From contig PLSM01000182.1 in the NCBI GenBank assembly GCA_003165075.1, positions 1 through 64,000 on the forward strand: a DNA stretch of 64,000 nucleotides. Reading direction: 5' to 3'. The translations under genes and the position numbers were made by a program. Below the pieces are notes generated by a model, which was not told where the DNA came from, made no database searches, and worked only from the letters and a program-made list of their open reading frames with translations. How positions within the stretch are numbered: the first letter of the stretch is position 1; every line of letters begins with the position of its first letter. This document shows positions 1 through 9,913 of this stretch, piece by piece. The DNA is from Acidobacteriaceae bacterium. GTDB taxonomy: Bacteria > Acidobacteriota > Terriglobia > Terriglobales > Acidobacteriaceae.

Positions 1-23
1 CTTAGATCTGAAAATATAGCCAC

Positions 24-803
24 TTACATATCGCCCCGCGCAGCGGGTGGCTTGCCGCGCGTTGGCCGCCTTGGGTTGCTGCGTTGAGGAGCCGAAATGG
101 AAGGCCTCTCGGAGTTATCGCCGGCGAACTGATCGTGCAGAACCAGGTCAAGCAGGGCTTTGTGGACGCGGATACGGCCGTTGTATTCGATCAAGCCGAG
201 CTTGCGAAAGCGATTCATGAAGAAGCTCACCCGCGACCGGGTGGTGCCGACCATCTCTGCCAGGGTTGCCTGCGTGATGGCCGGAATCAGAGGCTCGGGC
301 TCCCCGGGCTCGCCAAATTCGGCCATCAGGACGAGAATTCTCGCCAAACGCCTTTCGCTCGAGTTAAAGAGCTGGTCGACAAGATCGGCCTGGGTTCGCA
401 TGCTTCGAATCAGGAGAAACTTCACGAAGAGATCCGCGAGGGCACGCTCCTGGTGCATCACGCGGATCATCTCCTCTCTCTCGATCTTGAGCGCCGTGCA
501 GTCGGTAATGGCGGAGGCAGTGGCCAGGTGCAGCCTGCCCACGCTGGCCAGCGCCTCCTCTCCCACAAATTCTCCGGCAGAGAGAAGGGTGATGGTGGCC
601 TCTTTGCCGTCCGGCGAAACGACGGTGAGTCTTGCGCGGCCCGATTGAAGATAGAAGATGGAGTCAGCCGCATCTCCCTGCGAGAAGAAGACTTGTTTGG
701 GCCTTAACTTGATAATCCTCCGTCCCACTCCTGCCTTGGCTAGAAACGTGGCTACGTCAAAATGTTCTCCGTTTGGCCCAGCCAGTGGAAGCTGAAAATG
801 CAT
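24..803 (-). CDS. Crp/Fnr family transcriptional regulator
   Basis: This is a DNA-binding regulator of the Crp/Fnr family. A cyclic-nucleotide-binding-like beta barrel covers about residues 30-135, including the segment FFSQGDAADSIFYLQSG. A winged helix follows at about 155-225, with the recognition helix TTRSRVSFFMNRFRKLG. The single cysteine (in ITDCTAL) rules out an FNR-type iron-sulfur cluster, so an oxygen-sensing cluster is not supported. The last ~30 residues form an Arg/Pro-rich tail with no recognised domain. It is transcribed away from the HEAT-like gene across a ~200 base gap. The effector and targets cannot be read from the sequence. Confidence 0.9.
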   Translation of the reverse strand: MHFQLPLAGPNGEHFDVATFLAKAGVGRRIIKLRPKQVFFSQGDAADSIFYLQSGRARLTVVSPDGKEATITLLSAGEFVGEEALASVGRLHLATASAITDCTALKIEREEMIRVMHQERALADLFVKFLLIRSMRTQADLVDQLFNSSERRLARILVLMAEFGEPGEPEPLIPAITQATLAEMVGTTRSRVSFFMNRFRKLGLIEYNGRIRVHKALLDLVLHDQFAGDNSERPSISAPQRSNPRRPTRGKPPAARGDM

Positions 804-1002
804 CTGCCCCTATCCCCCTGCCAACTTGCGAAAAAATTATACCTTGGTCCCTTTTGCCGGAGACAGTTTCGCACAACAGTCCCAGGCATCTGGGTAGATC
901 TTTGCGGCTTGCAGTCTGCACAGCCGCGGCCTATCGTTTCGTGAGGGATAGCCGGAACCGGATGGTCCGAATGACCTTGAATGCACAGACCGAGACAAGC
1001 AA

Positions 1003-1599
1003 ATGAGTATTGAGTTGGAACCGCCCCAATCCATCCTTGCCGACCTGCACTCGAAAGACCATGAGCGGCGAAACAAGGCCCACCAATACTTTCATGAAGC
1101 GACCAGGGAGCCGGTCGAATGGGCCTACAGTGTGTGGGATGACCTGCTGGAAACACTGCGCACTGGAGACAACAGGCAAAGGGCAATCGCCGCACAGGCT
1201 TTGTGCGGTCTGGCCAAGAGCGATTCCCAAAATCGTATGAAGAAAGACCTCGCCGCACTGCTGGCCGTGACGAAAGATGAGAGATTTGTGACCGTGCGCC
1301 ACTGCATGCAATCTCTGTGGAAGATCGGAGTGGCGGGCGAGAGCCAGCGCAAGGCGCTTGCCGAAGGGCTTACCGTACGCTTCAAGGAGTGCGCTACAGA
1401 GAAGAACTGCACCCTGATTCGCTATGACATTCTGGAATGCTTGCGGCGCATTTACGACGTGGCCGGAGACGAAACGCTTCGAGCCACGGCGGCCCAGTTA
1501 ACGGAACTCGAAAAGGATCCGAAGTACAAGAAGAAGTATGCGACGCTGTGGGCAAAGAAGGCGTGCGGCGGGATGCTTCATCGAGTGTTTTCGATCTGA
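1003..1599 (+). CDS. HEAT-repeat-like hypothetical protein
   Basis: This is a soluble, all-helical 198-residue protein. Repeated paired helices such as NRQRAIAAQALCGLAK and VRHCMQSLWKIG look like HEAT/armadillo-type repeats, which usually act as protein-binding scaffolds. There is no signal peptide, membrane segment or catalytic motif. It stands alone, divergent from the Crp/Fnr gene and convergent with the DUF4914 gene. The family assignment is by eye only and no specific function is proposed. Confidence 0.7.
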   Translation: MSIELEPPQSILADLHSKDHERRNKAHQYFHEATREPVEWAYSVWDDLLETLRTGDNRQRAIAAQALCGLAKSDSQNRMKKDLAALLAVTKDERFVTVRHCMQSLWKIGVAGESQRKALAEGLTVRFKECATEKNCTLIRYDILECLRRIYDVAGDETLRATAAQLTELEKDPKYKKKYATLWAKKACGGMLHRVFSI

Positions 1600-1679
1600 C
1601 TGATTGCGGTCGAGTCGGACATTTGTGGCCTCCCACCCAAATTCGTGGGAAGTTGAGGGGTACCGGGGCGGCTGCCGGA

Positions 1680-3668
1680 TTAACCCGCGTCGTCGCGGAA
1701 CATGGGGTGGAGAATCAGCTTGCGGTAGTCCTCCTGGTGCGCGTTGTCGAGGCATGCCTCGATGATGCGGTGGCCGAGCGGGTCGAGCTCCGGCACCTGG
1801 AATTGCTTGAGCTCGCGGGCAAAGAACTCCCGCCACTGGCGCGCGCCTTCTTCATACACATCCAGGCCCCCCTGAATCTGCTCTTCAACGCGGAGGAAGA
1901 CACGCGGAATCATCGAACCCTCAACGCGTAACTGGTTGGGAATGTAGCCGAGGAGCGGGAAAACCGCTTCGCTCACCTGTTCGCGGCCAAACTTTGCGCT
2001 GCCCCGGCGAGCGAGGTATTCGCGCGCAATCCACTCTGCCATGAAGCCTACGTGCCAAGCACCGATGTGCTGGTTGGGAATCAACACGTAGCGGGTCTCA
2101 GGCGTCTCTACAATCTGGCGCAGCAGCAGGTTGGCCTGGTCCACGCGCCGGCCGGTAGCGAAGGCCCAATAGGAACCCACGCCCTCGGACTGCATCTCCT
2201 GGCTTTCCTGCGCCTGGATGCTGGGGTTGGCCTGGCCGCGCGGGGCCACCAGCCTCCACAGCCATGCAAGCGCCGGACTGAGCACGTGCATCATGGCCAG
2301 GATGCCGTAGAGCTGGCTGTCGCGATGGGTCGCCGGACAGCGCACGCCAAAGCTGCGCACGTCTACCGCCCTGGGTCCGTCGGCAATGTCGTCAAGCATC
2401 CGCCGCGGCAGAATTACGCGCGGGTTGGGGCATAGCTGGCCCGGTGCGTCTTCAACGTGTTCCCACGTAAGGCAGGTGCCGCCGGGAACGATGTAGTGAT
2501 TGAGAAAGATGAGCGGTTCCGGAGGGTCGATGCACAACCGCTCAAGATTGGGCGCGGTGCCGTAGCTGTGGATGTGGTCGACGCGCACAAACCACGCATT
2601 CTCCGCATCGGCTACGACGAGCCGCTTGCTCGCGCCCTGATACTTGGGATGCGCACAGGCCATGTCGTCGGCGATGGGCCGCAGGTGGCAAGCCTCGGGC
2701 AGGTTGAGGGTACGCTCTTCCCTGGTGACCACGTTGCGCCCGATCAAGAGGCGCCCATCCTCCATGCGGTGGATGTGTTCGGTCATCTCGCTTTTGCCGC
2801 CGCCGCTGGCGCCCTCGTGCATCAGCACCAGTTGATTTTCATACGGCGTGACAACAGCCACCGCGGCACAGTGGTTGGTGGTCCAGCCCTCGCGCTCGCC
2901 GATGTCGAGCAGCATGGAGTAGACGCCCTTTTTCGCGCTTGGCCCCGGATAAAGGTTGTAGGCAAAGACCTCCTGGTGCGTAGCCGTGCGGTCGTGCACC
3001 ACTACCTGGCGGCCATCAAAGTGCGTGTGGCGAAACGGCGGAGCCACGAACAGTACACCGCCCGTGATCTTGAAATCTGCGGGCACCTGGCTGCGCGGGA
3101 TCATTCCTTGCAGGTCAGCCAGAGCCGCCGCGAAAAAAGCTGCCTGGCGGGGCACAATCAGCAGTGAGCCATAGCCCAGCGCGTCTGTGCCCGCATAAAA
3201 CGGCATCGCCACCAGCTCCTGCGTCTTGAGCCAGTCCAGCGTCTGCTGCCGGGTTTTGTCGAATGGCTCGCCGAAGCGCTGCGCATAGGTGGGCTTGTCA
3301 GTGGGCAACGAGTCGCCAATAACCATCGCGTCGGGGTCGCGCCGCCGCATGGCGGGATCAGGAAAGTTGATGGCCAACCCGTTGCGGGCCTTGGTCACCT
3401 CCGCTTCAACCACGCGCGCCGCACCGTTGGCCTGGCCCGGCACATGAAACACGGCCTCAAACACTCCGTGGTCGTCCCGGTTGCCCAGCCGCCAGTCAGT
3501 GGTGCCGGTGGCCCGGCCCAGCGCCCAATCCAGCAGTTGCGGGCGGTTCTCAGGGGTTTGCACCAGCGGCGCCGCGCCAAGGACTTCACGCACATGAGCG
3601 GGCAGGTCAACCTCTGCCCAATTGGACTGAAAGTCAACGAAGGGTTCGCGCGCTATGGCGGGGTCCAT
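1680..3668 (-). CDS. DUF4914 family protein with P-loop (PEPCK-like)
   Basis: This 662-residue cytosolic protein resembles the DUF4914 family, as far as I recognise it. A Walker A-like loop, EGASGGGKSE, lies at about residues 285-294 and is followed by acidic and histidine-rich segments. The loop is of the kind seen in PEP carboxykinase and HPr kinase folds, so nucleotide binding is likely. The substrate and reaction are unknown. No membrane segments or signal peptide are visible. The gene stands alone, with 116 bases between its start and the end of cca. The ATP-dependent role is inferred from the motif only. Confidence 0.75.
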   Translation of the reverse strand: MDPAIAREPFVDFQSNWAEVDLPAHVREVLGAAPLVQTPENRPQLLDWALGRATGTTDWRLGNRDDHGVFEAVFHVPGQANGAARVVEAEVTKARNGLAINFPDPAMRRRDPDAMVIGDSLPTDKPTYAQRFGEPFDKTRQQTLDWLKTQELVAMPFYAGTDALGYGSLLIVPRQAAFFAAALADLQGMIPRSQVPADFKITGGVLFVAPPFRHTHFDGRQVVVHDRTATHQEVFAYNLYPGPSAKKGVYSMLLDIGEREGWTTNHCAAVAVVTPYENQLVLMHEGASGGGKSEMTEHIHRMEDGRLLIGRNVVTREERTLNLPEACHLRPIADDMACAHPKYQGASKRLVVADAENAWFVRVDHIHSYGTAPNLERLCIDPPEPLIFLNHYIVPGGTCLTWEHVEDAPGQLCPNPRVILPRRMLDDIADGPRAVDVRSFGVRCPATHRDSQLYGILAMMHVLSPALAWLWRLVAPRGQANPSIQAQESQEMQSEGVGSYWAFATGRRVDQANLLLRQIVETPETRYVLIPNQHIGAWHVGFMAEWIAREYLARRGSAKFGREQVSEAVFPLLGYIPNQLRVEGSMIPRVFLRVEEQIQGGLDVYEEGARQWREFFARELKQFQVPELDPLGHRIIEACLDNAHQEDYRKLILHPMFRDDAG

Positions 3669-3784
3669 GGTGGCTCACTTTCCGGGGAGGAAGCATACGA
3701 CAAACCGCTCAGGGCCAAAGAGCCCATATCTTTTTATCTCATCCACCACCACACCTGGCGGTGAGCCGCATCACATTTGGCCGT

Positions 3785-5176
3785 TCAGCCCAAGGGAAAC
3801 CGCTCCCCTACCAGATTCATCGCCTCGTCCGGTGTGGCAATAACTCCTTCCAACTGAGCATCCTCGACCATGCGGAGCATCTCCTTGAACCGCGGTCCGG
3901 GTGTGTATCCCGCCGCAATCAGTTCCCGCCCGGTAACCAGAGGACGTGGACGCACCGCCTCCTCCGGCATCGCCTCGTAGCCCTGGCGCACAAAGTCCCA
4001 GTGGTCGAGATTCCCGCTGGCCGCAAGGCAATCCATGCGGTGCAGCGCAAGGTGCTGGTCAAAGCTTTCAAGGCGGAAGAACCGCTTCAGCGTGGAGGCT
4101 TTCATGCGCCCCGCGTCGGCAAAGCGCATGTGGTTCTGGATGAGTGCCAGAATCTGCCGTGTCTCGTCATTGGAGAAGCGGAAACGGCGGCAAATCTCCG
4201 CACCCATGGCCACGCCTACCTCGACGTGCCCGTCAAAGCGGATGCGCTCGGCGCGCCGGAAGGTGGGCGGCTTGCCCACATCGTGGAGGAGCGCACCCCA
4301 GGCTAGGGTGAGCGGACAACCGGCTTGCAACTGCTCCAACAGGAGCAAAGTATGAATCCAGACGTCGCCCTCGGGATGGAACTGCGGAGGCTGCTCCACA
4401 CCCTTCATGGCCGCCACCTCGGGCAACACCTGCGCCAGCAGGCCGGTCTGGTCGAGCAACTCGAACGCCCTGCGCGCATGGCCCTCGGTGAGCATTTTGG
4501 TCAGCTCGTCGCGCACCCGCTCCCGGCTCACAGCGTGAATGCGCGCTGCGTGGCGGCGGATGGCGGCGTGGGTCGCGGGCTCAATGCTGAAGCCAAACCG
4601 AGCCGCGAAGCGCACCGCCCGGAGAAGGCGCAACTGGTCTTCTTCAAACCGGCGCTCGGGCTGGCCAATGGCGCGAATCACACCGGCATCGAGATCGGCC
4701 AGGCCACCGACATGGTCGATTACGGCAGATCGCAGCGCCTCGGGTGTTGCAAAAGAGTCTGCGGCCCGCAGGGCGTCGAGCAGCAGGCCGTTGATGGTGA
4801 AGTCCCGGCGCCGTACATCCTCTTCGGCGAGTGTGGTGTAGCGAACTTCATCGGGATGGCGGCCGTCGGAGTACACGCCATCGGACCGGAATGTCGCCAC
4901 CTCCGTGGGGTGCTCGGGACCTCTTGAATCTTCTGGCCCTGCAACCTCATCGGCGACCAGCACCACGCCAAAATGCGCGCCCACGGCAATGGTGCGCGGA
5001 AACAGCCCGAGTACCACGTCCGGCGTAGCGGAAGTGGCCACGTCGTAGTCCTCCGGCTCGCGGTCCAGCAGCAGATCGCGCACACAGCCGCCGGCAAGAT
5101 AGGCCTCATAGCCCGAAACGCGCAGGGTAGCGAGGATTTCTAACGCCGACTCGAATTGGGGTGTGTGCGGCAACAT
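3785..5176 (-). CDS. cca: CCA tRNA nucleotidyltransferase / poly(A) polymerase family, with HD domain
   Basis: This enzyme would add or repair the 3' CCA end of tRNAs. The class II nucleotidyltransferase head has GGCVRD (residues 29-34) and the metal-binding DYD (43-45), followed by RRDFTINGL and the ERRFEEDQLRLLRAVRF motif. A C-terminal HD domain has HDVGKPP near residue 300. The reading frame extends upstream to 5242, but that would overlap the divergent tsaD start, so the ATG at 5176 is chosen (463 residues). Related poly(A) polymerases share this fold, and the tRNA head motifs alone do not fully separate them. Confidence 0.88.
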   Translation of the reverse strand: MLPHTPQFESALEILATLRVSGYEAYLAGGCVRDLLLDREPEDYDVATSATPDVVLGLFPRTIAVGAHFGVVLVADEVAGPEDSRGPEHPTEVATFRSDGVYSDGRHPDEVRYTTLAEEDVRRRDFTINGLLLDALRAADSFATPEALRSAVIDHVGGLADLDAGVIRAIGQPERRFEEDQLRLLRAVRFAARFGFSIEPATHAAIRRHAARIHAVSRERVRDELTKMLTEGHARRAFELLDQTGLLAQVLPEVAAMKGVEQPPQFHPEGDVWIHTLLLLEQLQAGCPLTLAWGALLHDVGKPPTFRRAERIRFDGHVEVGVAMGAEICRRFRFSNDETRQILALIQNHMRFADAGRMKASTLKRFFRLESFDQHLALHRMDCLAASGNLDHWDFVRQGYEAMPEEAVRPRPLVTGRELIAAGYTPGPRFKEMLRMVEDAQLEGVIATPDEAMNLVGERFPLG

Positions 5177-5235
5177 GGCTTGGTTTGAGACTAATCCGTT
5201 TCTGCGGGGAGATTCGAGACCGCTAAACTGAAAGC

Positions 5236-6519
5236 ATGGCACCCGGGCTCATCCTCGGCATTGAGAGTTCTTGCGACGAAACTGCGGCGGCCGTGGTGGA
5301 GCGCGGCGCGCGCACGCTTTCCTCCGTCGTGGCGTCGCAGATCGCGACCCACGCCCGCTATGGGGGGGTGGTGCCGGAGCTGGCCAGCCGCGAACATCTT
5401 CGCGCAGTCGTCCCTGTGGTCCGGGCCGCACTGGCCGAGGCGAGCTGCACCCTCGCCGACCTGGACGCCATCGCAGTGACCTCCGGGCCAGGACTGGCGG
5501 GGGCGCTGCTGGTGGGGATTACTTATGCCAAGGCCCTCGCCTTTGCGCAGGGCTTGCCCGTGATCGCCGTTAACCACCTCGAAGGCCACATCCACGCGGT
5601 GCTGCTGGAGGAGAGGCAGAAGAAGCTGGCCAAGAAAGGTCCCGAACCGCACGTCCATCGACTCGCTCCACTCGCCCAGGACGAAAACAATATGGGGAGC
5701 ATGGGTGAAGACGGTATTGGCCATCTTGAGGACGAAGCGGCGCTGGCCCTGGTGGTCTCCGGAGGCCACACTCACCTTTATTTGGCCCGGCCGAGCAACG
5801 GTACCTGGAACTACACACTTATTGGGCGCACCGTGGACGATGCCGCCGGCGAAGCTTACGACAAGGTGGCCAAACTGCTGGGCCTCGGCTACCCGGGCGG
5901 ACCATGGATCGACAACCTCGCCCAATTCGGCAACCCGGTTGCGGTGCCCTTCGCCTTCGCACAAATCAAGGCAAAACTTCATCTGGGCGGCAAGCCCCCT
6001 CGTACCAAGGCGGCAAAGACAGCCCCCATCGCCGCCCTCGATACGCACTTCCTCTTCTCGTTTTCAGGAATCAAGACCGCGGTGCTGCGCTACGTGGAGT
6101 TGCACAACCTGCGCCCAGAAGCGGAAGCGCGGCGTGATGCGCTCTTTACCGGCCCTGACGCACCCACGCACCCCACCGTCGAACAGGCGCTGGCGACCTG
6201 CGACAATCTGACCCTGGACCTGATCGCCAGCTTTCAGCATGCCGTTGTCGGCGACCTGATGAAGAAGACCCTTGCCGCCGCCGAAGCACTGGGCGCTAGC
6301 CGCATCCTGATCACCGGCGGAGTGGCCGCCAACCGCGAGCTTCGCGCACGGTTCACCGCCGAAGCCGCCCGCCGCGGACTTCAGGTAGCTTTTCCTACAC
6401 TGGCGCTCTCCACGGATAACGCCGCCATGATCGCCGCTGCTGCCTGGCCCCGCTTCCGGGCGGGCGAATTCGCTACCCCAGACCTGACTGGCGACCCATC
6501 GCTGCCTTTGGGGAGGTGA
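5236..6519 (+). CDS. tsaD: tRNA N6-adenosine threonylcarbamoyltransferase TsaD
   Basis: TsaD transfers the threonylcarbamoyl group to A37 of ANN-decoding tRNAs (t6A). The N-terminal [14 protein letters not shown], the metal-binding [28 protein letters not shown] and [10 protein letters not shown] motifs are all present. At 427 residues it is longer than the usual ~340. The extra length lies mainly between [13 protein letters not shown] and the SGGHTH motif (about residues 125-172), with further small insertions at about 250-265 and 295-315. Only 59 bases separate its start from that of cca, so the two tRNA-maturation genes probably share a divergent promoter region. Confidence 0.95.
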   Translation: MAPGLILGIESSCDETAAAVVERGARTLSSVVASQIATHARYGGVVPELASREHLRAVVPVVRAALAEASCTLADLDAIAVTSGPGLAGALLVGITYAKALAFAQGLPVIAVNHLEGHIHAVLLEERQKKLAKKGPEPHVHRLAPLAQDENNMGSMGEDGIGHLEDEAALALVVSGGHTHLYLARPSNGTWNYTLIGRTVDDAAGEAYDKVAKLLGLGYPGGPWIDNLAQFGNPVAVPFAFAQIKAKLHLGGKPPRTKAAKTAPIAALDTHFLFSFSGIKTAVLRYVELHNLRPEAEARRDALFTGPDAPTHPTVEQALATCDNLTLDLIASFQHAVVGDLMKKTLAAAEALGASRILITGGVAANRELRARFTAEAARRGLQVAFPTLALSTDNAAMIAAAAWPRFRAGEFATPDLTGDPSLPLGR

Positions 6520-6657
6520 GAGCCGGGTCGTACCGAGATTCAGGGGCAGGCTGGCGGCCCCAATATGGTTGAAGAAGAAGTGAAACGGGGGCTGGAGCGA
6601 AAGAGCAACCGCGGGTCCTTCGACTCCCCTTCGCGTCGCTACGGGTCGCTCAGGATG

Positions 6658-6695
6658 ACAACTCCTTTATTCTTGATTACAACTCCTTTATTCTT
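6658..6695. repeat. Short tandem repeat between tsaD and methyltransferase
   Basis: The 17-base unit ACAACTCCTTTATTCTT occurs exactly at 6658-6674 and 6679-6695, a period of 21. It directly follows a segment at about 6615-6657 (gggtccttcgactcc ... ctcaggatga). From memory, similar segments are scattered between genes in acidobacterial genomes; that recollection is unchecked. No promoter or gene is evident in the 246-base gap. Confidence 0.75.
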
Positions 6696-6765
6696 ATGGA
6701 GATAACAACCACATCTATCTATCAACTACTTAACTGGACTTTATTTTGGTGTGACATACGAGAAC

Positions 6766-7575
6766 TCAGATTGCATAGTGAGAATCAGCTTGGGGATCCG
6801 CTGTCTGCGGCGCACCCGGCTTGCGGAAGGTGAGGCAGAAGAGCTTGCCGTGGCAGATTTCCTTTGCCTTGATCTCCTGCATCTCGTTTGGAATCAAGTT
6901 GAGAAGGCAATCAACGGCGTTGGCGCCGGGATCGATAAACTGGCGCGTTGCCGGGTTGCGCTGATAGTCCACGCGGACCTTCTTCTCCGCCCTGTCGACA
7001 ATCACGATCTTGGCGCCCGGCTTCGCCACCCAGATCATCTCTCTGATGGCATGGGTTTTATCAGTGAAGTGGTTGATGCCGCCCACATGAAAAACGCAGT
7101 CGAAGACGTCGCGGCTGAAGGGAAGCCTCTCTGCCACGCTGTGAAAGAGGTACGCGCGTCGCCGCCAGCGTTCCAGGTTGCGCTGGCACCTGCGCAGCAT
7201 CCCCCACGAAATATCGATCCCATAGAGTTCAATGTCTTGAGGTAAATGGCGCAAATTGGCCCCAGTACCGACTGCCACTTCGAGCACTCGATCCCCAGGC
7301 TGAATCTCAAGTTCATTCAAGTACTCCCGCCGGCAGTCAGGCCTGCGGAAGATCGAGCGTGAAAGCAGTTGGGCCAGGTCGTAGACCGGGGCAAACATGT
7401 TGTAGAGGATCTGGCGTTTCAGGTTCGGTCCGCTCACCGTGCTGACGAATAGCGGGATGCCGTCGTAGATGGGGTAGGTGCGCCGGGTAACGGTATTGCG
7501 CAGATTATGGCCGACTAATTCAAGCGAAAAACGCGAATCCGGGTCACAGAGCAAGGACACTACTTCGCGCTCCAT
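6766..7575 (-). CDS. SAM-dependent methyltransferase (class I, type 11-like)
   Basis: This 269-residue cytosolic enzyme has a Rossmann-type methyltransferase domain. The SAM loop is VLEVAVGTGA (residues 97-106), followed by YGIDISWGML and the PFSRDVFDCVFHVG segment. The first ~45 residues look like a short Trm112-type substrate domain (LLCDPDSRFSL ... YPIYDGIPLF) but have only one cysteine. The substrate is not identifiable; menaquinone/ubiquinone or small-molecule methylation are possibilities from the family alone. It is divergent from cysS, with 176 bases between the preferred starts. Confidence 0.85.
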   Translation of the reverse strand: MEREVVSLLCDPDSRFSLELVGHNLRNTVTRRTYPIYDGIPLFVSTVSGPNLKRQILYNMFAPVYDLAQLLSRSIFRRPDCRREYLNELEIQPGDRVLEVAVGTGANLRHLPQDIELYGIDISWGMLRRCQRNLERWRRRAYLFHSVAERLPFSRDVFDCVFHVGGINHFTDKTHAIREMIWVAKPGAKIVIVDRAEKKVRVDYQRNPATRQFIDPGANAVDCLLNLIPNEMQEIKAKEICHGKLFCLTFRKPGAPQTADPQADSHYAI

Positions 7576-7751
7576 TGTCCCCCTCCCCGGCCTCTAACAA
7601 GAATTACATCCGACTGCATTGTTGCTTCAATACCCAAACCGTTCGCTCAGTACCCAATCTGTACCATGCGACGCCCACTGCTACAATCGGAAGGGCCAAA
7701 AAACAGGCCCGTTTGACCTTGAATGTGAGCAAGCCGACCGACCTACGACCG

Positions 7752-9230
7752 ATGCCCCTCCGCCTTTTCAATACCCTCACGGGACAACTGGACACGCTCG
7801 TCCCCATGGACGGCGCGACACTGCGCATGTACGCCTGCGGGCCGACGGTCTACGACTATGGACATATCGGCAATTTTCGAACGTTTCTGCAGATCGACGT
7901 GCTGCGCCGCTTCCTGGAGCTGACCGGCATGCGGATACACCACGTTATGAATATTACCGACGTGGACGACAAAATTATCCGCAACGCCGCGGAAGCCGGT
8001 ATTCCTATAAGCGAATATACGCCGCGCTACGTGGAAGCATTTTTTGAGGATATGGATGCGCTGCGCATCGAGCGGCCAGAGCAGATTGCTCGCGCCACCG
8101 GGCACATTCCGCGGATGGTGGAACTGGTGCAAAAGCTGGCCGCAGCCGGCGCCGCCTATCGGGCCGAGGACGGGAGCTGGTATTTCCGGCTGTCGGCTTT
8201 TCCGGCGTACGGCAAGCTGAGCAAGAAAGACTTGAGCGGCATGGAAGACGGCGCCCGCGTGGACGTGGACGAGTACGAGAAGGATTCGGCACGCGACTTT
8301 GCGCTGTGGAAGGCCGCCAAGCCCGGCGAAACAGCCTGGGACACGCCGATCGGGCGCGGCCGGCCGGGCTGGCACATTGAGTGCTCCGCGATGGCGATGG
8401 AGTACCTGGGCGAGAGTTTCGACCTGCACGCGGGCGGCGAAGACCTGATGTTTCCGCACCACGAGAACGAGATTGCACAGAGCGAGAGCGTGACCCACAA
8501 ACAGTTTGCGCGCCACTGGATGCACGTGCGTTTCCTGCTGGTGGACGGGCGCAAGATGTCAAAAAGCGAGGGGAACTTCTACACCCTGCGCGACCTGCTG
8601 CTGAAGGGCTACAAGGCGTCGGCGATCCGGCTGGCGCTGATTTCAGTGCCCTACCGGCACCAGTTGAACTTCACCTTCGACGGGCTGATGGAGGCCACCA
8701 ACGCAATCGAGCGTCTGAGGACCTTTCACCAGCGGCTGGTGAAAGGGGCCTTCGCTGCCGGCGAAAGCCCTCAAATCCAAGAGGCTGCACAGAGGGCGCA
8801 GGCCGATTACCTGGCAGCGCTGGGCAACGACCTGAACACCGCCGAGGCCCGCGCGCCCATCTTTGAGTTGATCCGCTCCGCCAATACGGCCATCGACCAG
8901 GGAGAGTTTCTGGCCGGGGACCGGGATGCGATTCTGGCCGTGCTGGCCAGCTTTGACGCCGTCTTTGACGTGATAGAGGACCACGACGCCGAGCCCACAC
9001 GGAAGGCGCTGGCATGGGCGGAGCAGGCCGGCAGGATGGCGGAAGTGGCTCCTGAACTGGTGGCCCGGCAATCGTTAAGTGACGAAGCCATCGACGCGCT
9101 GGTGGCCGAGCGCACCCTGGCCAAGAAGCAGCGCAACTTTGCGCGCGCCGACCAGATTCGCAACGAGCTGGCGGAGAAGGGTATCGTGATTGAGGACGCG
9201 AAAGACGGTGTACGCTGGAAGCGGAAGTAG
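7752..9230 (+). CDS. cysS: Cysteine--tRNA ligase
   Basis: CysS charges tRNA-Cys. The zinc-binding CGPTVYD and the HIGH-type GHIGNFRTF motif are near the N-terminus. HIECSAMAM and GGEDLMFPHHENE supply the other zinc ligands, and KMSKSEGNF is the KMSKS loop. The open frame continues upstream to a TTG at 7575, but that extension has no homology-like character. The ATG at 7752 (MPLRLFNTL) gives 492 residues, the normal family size. No strong ribosome binding site is visible at either start. The DUF4337 gene follows 41 bases downstream. Confidence 0.95.
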   Translation: MPLRLFNTLTGQLDTLVPMDGATLRMYACGPTVYDYGHIGNFRTFLQIDVLRRFLELTGMRIHHVMNITDVDDKIIRNAAEAGIPISEYTPRYVEAFFEDMDALRIERPEQIARATGHIPRMVELVQKLAAAGAAYRAEDGSWYFRLSAFPAYGKLSKKDLSGMEDGARVDVDEYEKDSARDFALWKAAKPGETAWDTPIGRGRPGWHIECSAMAMEYLGESFDLHAGGEDLMFPHHENEIAQSESVTHKQFARHWMHVRFLLVDGRKMSKSEGNFYTLRDLLLKGYKASAIRLALISVPYRHQLNFTFDGLMEATNAIERLRTFHQRLVKGAFAAGESPQIQEAAQRAQADYLAALGNDLNTAEARAPIFELIRSANTAIDQGEFLAGDRDAILAVLASFDAVFDVIEDHDAEPTRKALAWAEQAGRMAEVAPELVARQSLSDEAIDALVAERTLAKKQRNFARADQIRNELAEKGIVIEDAKDGVRWKRK

Positions 9231-9271
9231 CCGTCCGGAGCAGAGCCATGAAGGTTTGAGAGGTCATCCCC

Positions 9272-9817
9272 ATGGAAGCCAACGAAGCACAGGAGTTGCA
9301 GGAGAACGCCGAACACGGAGCACACGAGTCGTCACTGCGTCCGGTTGCGTTTACCATGAGCGTGCTGGCCGTGCTGGTGGCTGTGACCACAGTGCTGGGC
9401 CACCGCACCCACACGGAGGCGGTGCTGGACCAGAACAAGGCCACCGACCAGTGGAACGAATACCAGGCCCACAAAATCCGCTCCAACGACACGGCGCTGG
9501 CCGCCGACATGCTGAGCGTGGTGACCATTGGCGACCAGAATGCGGCGCACAAGATCGCCAAGAGCTATGCCGATCACCAAGCCAAGTGGGCCGATGAGAC
9601 CAAAGAGGACAAGGAGAAGGCCGAAGCCCTGGAAACCAAGGTGGAGCAGGCCGAGGCCCGCGCGGACCGCTTCGACCTGGCTGAGGCCCTGCTGGAGATC
9701 GGGCTGGTGATCACTTCAGTTACGCTGCTCACGCGCAGCCGGATTTACTGGTACCTGGGCATGGTGTTTGCGGCGGGCGGAATTGCGGCAGGGATCACGG
9801 GGCTGCTTCTGAGGTAG
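9272..9817 (+). CDS. DUF4337 domain-containing membrane protein
   Basis: This 181-residue protein has one membrane helix near residues 26-44. A hydrophilic, charged, probably coiled-coil middle follows (KEDKEKAEALETKVEQAEAR). Two closely spaced helices end the protein (about 137-180). This architecture matches the DUF4337 family, whose function is unknown. It begins 41 bases after cysS and may be co-transcribed with it. No catalytic or ligand-binding motif is visible. Confidence 0.8.
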   Translation: MEANEAQELQENAEHGAHESSLRPVAFTMSVLAVLVAVTTVLGHRTHTEAVLDQNKATDQWNEYQAHKIRSNDTALAADMLSVVTIGDQNAAHKIAKSYADHQAKWADETKEDKEKAEALETKVEQAEARADRFDLAEALLEIGLVITSVTLLTRSRIYWYLGMVFAAGGIAAGITGLLLR

Positions 9818-9913
9818 ACTACTGCGCCGCTCGACGGGGAGACTGCACCCGCACTGGTTCCGGCCACTGCGTTGGACAAGAAACCGGCCCAGTGAGCAGC
9901 CCTGGCCCTTACT

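Noticed and set aside
24-803. FNR-type oxygen sensor for the respiratory operon
   Set aside because: The protein has only one cysteine, so it cannot hold the FNR cluster; it is also far from the operon.
5191-6048. 285-residue minus-strand frame
   Set aside because: Antisense to tsaD, which has clear family motifs; no protein-like features in the antisense frame.
7575-7751. N-terminal extension of cysS from a TTG
   Set aside because: It would add 59 unrelated residues before the usual CysS start and begins at the start codon of the divergent methyltransferase gene.
8671-9561. 296-residue minus-strand frame
   Set aside because: Runs antisense through cysS and the DUF4337 gene; Ser/Arg-rich shadow.
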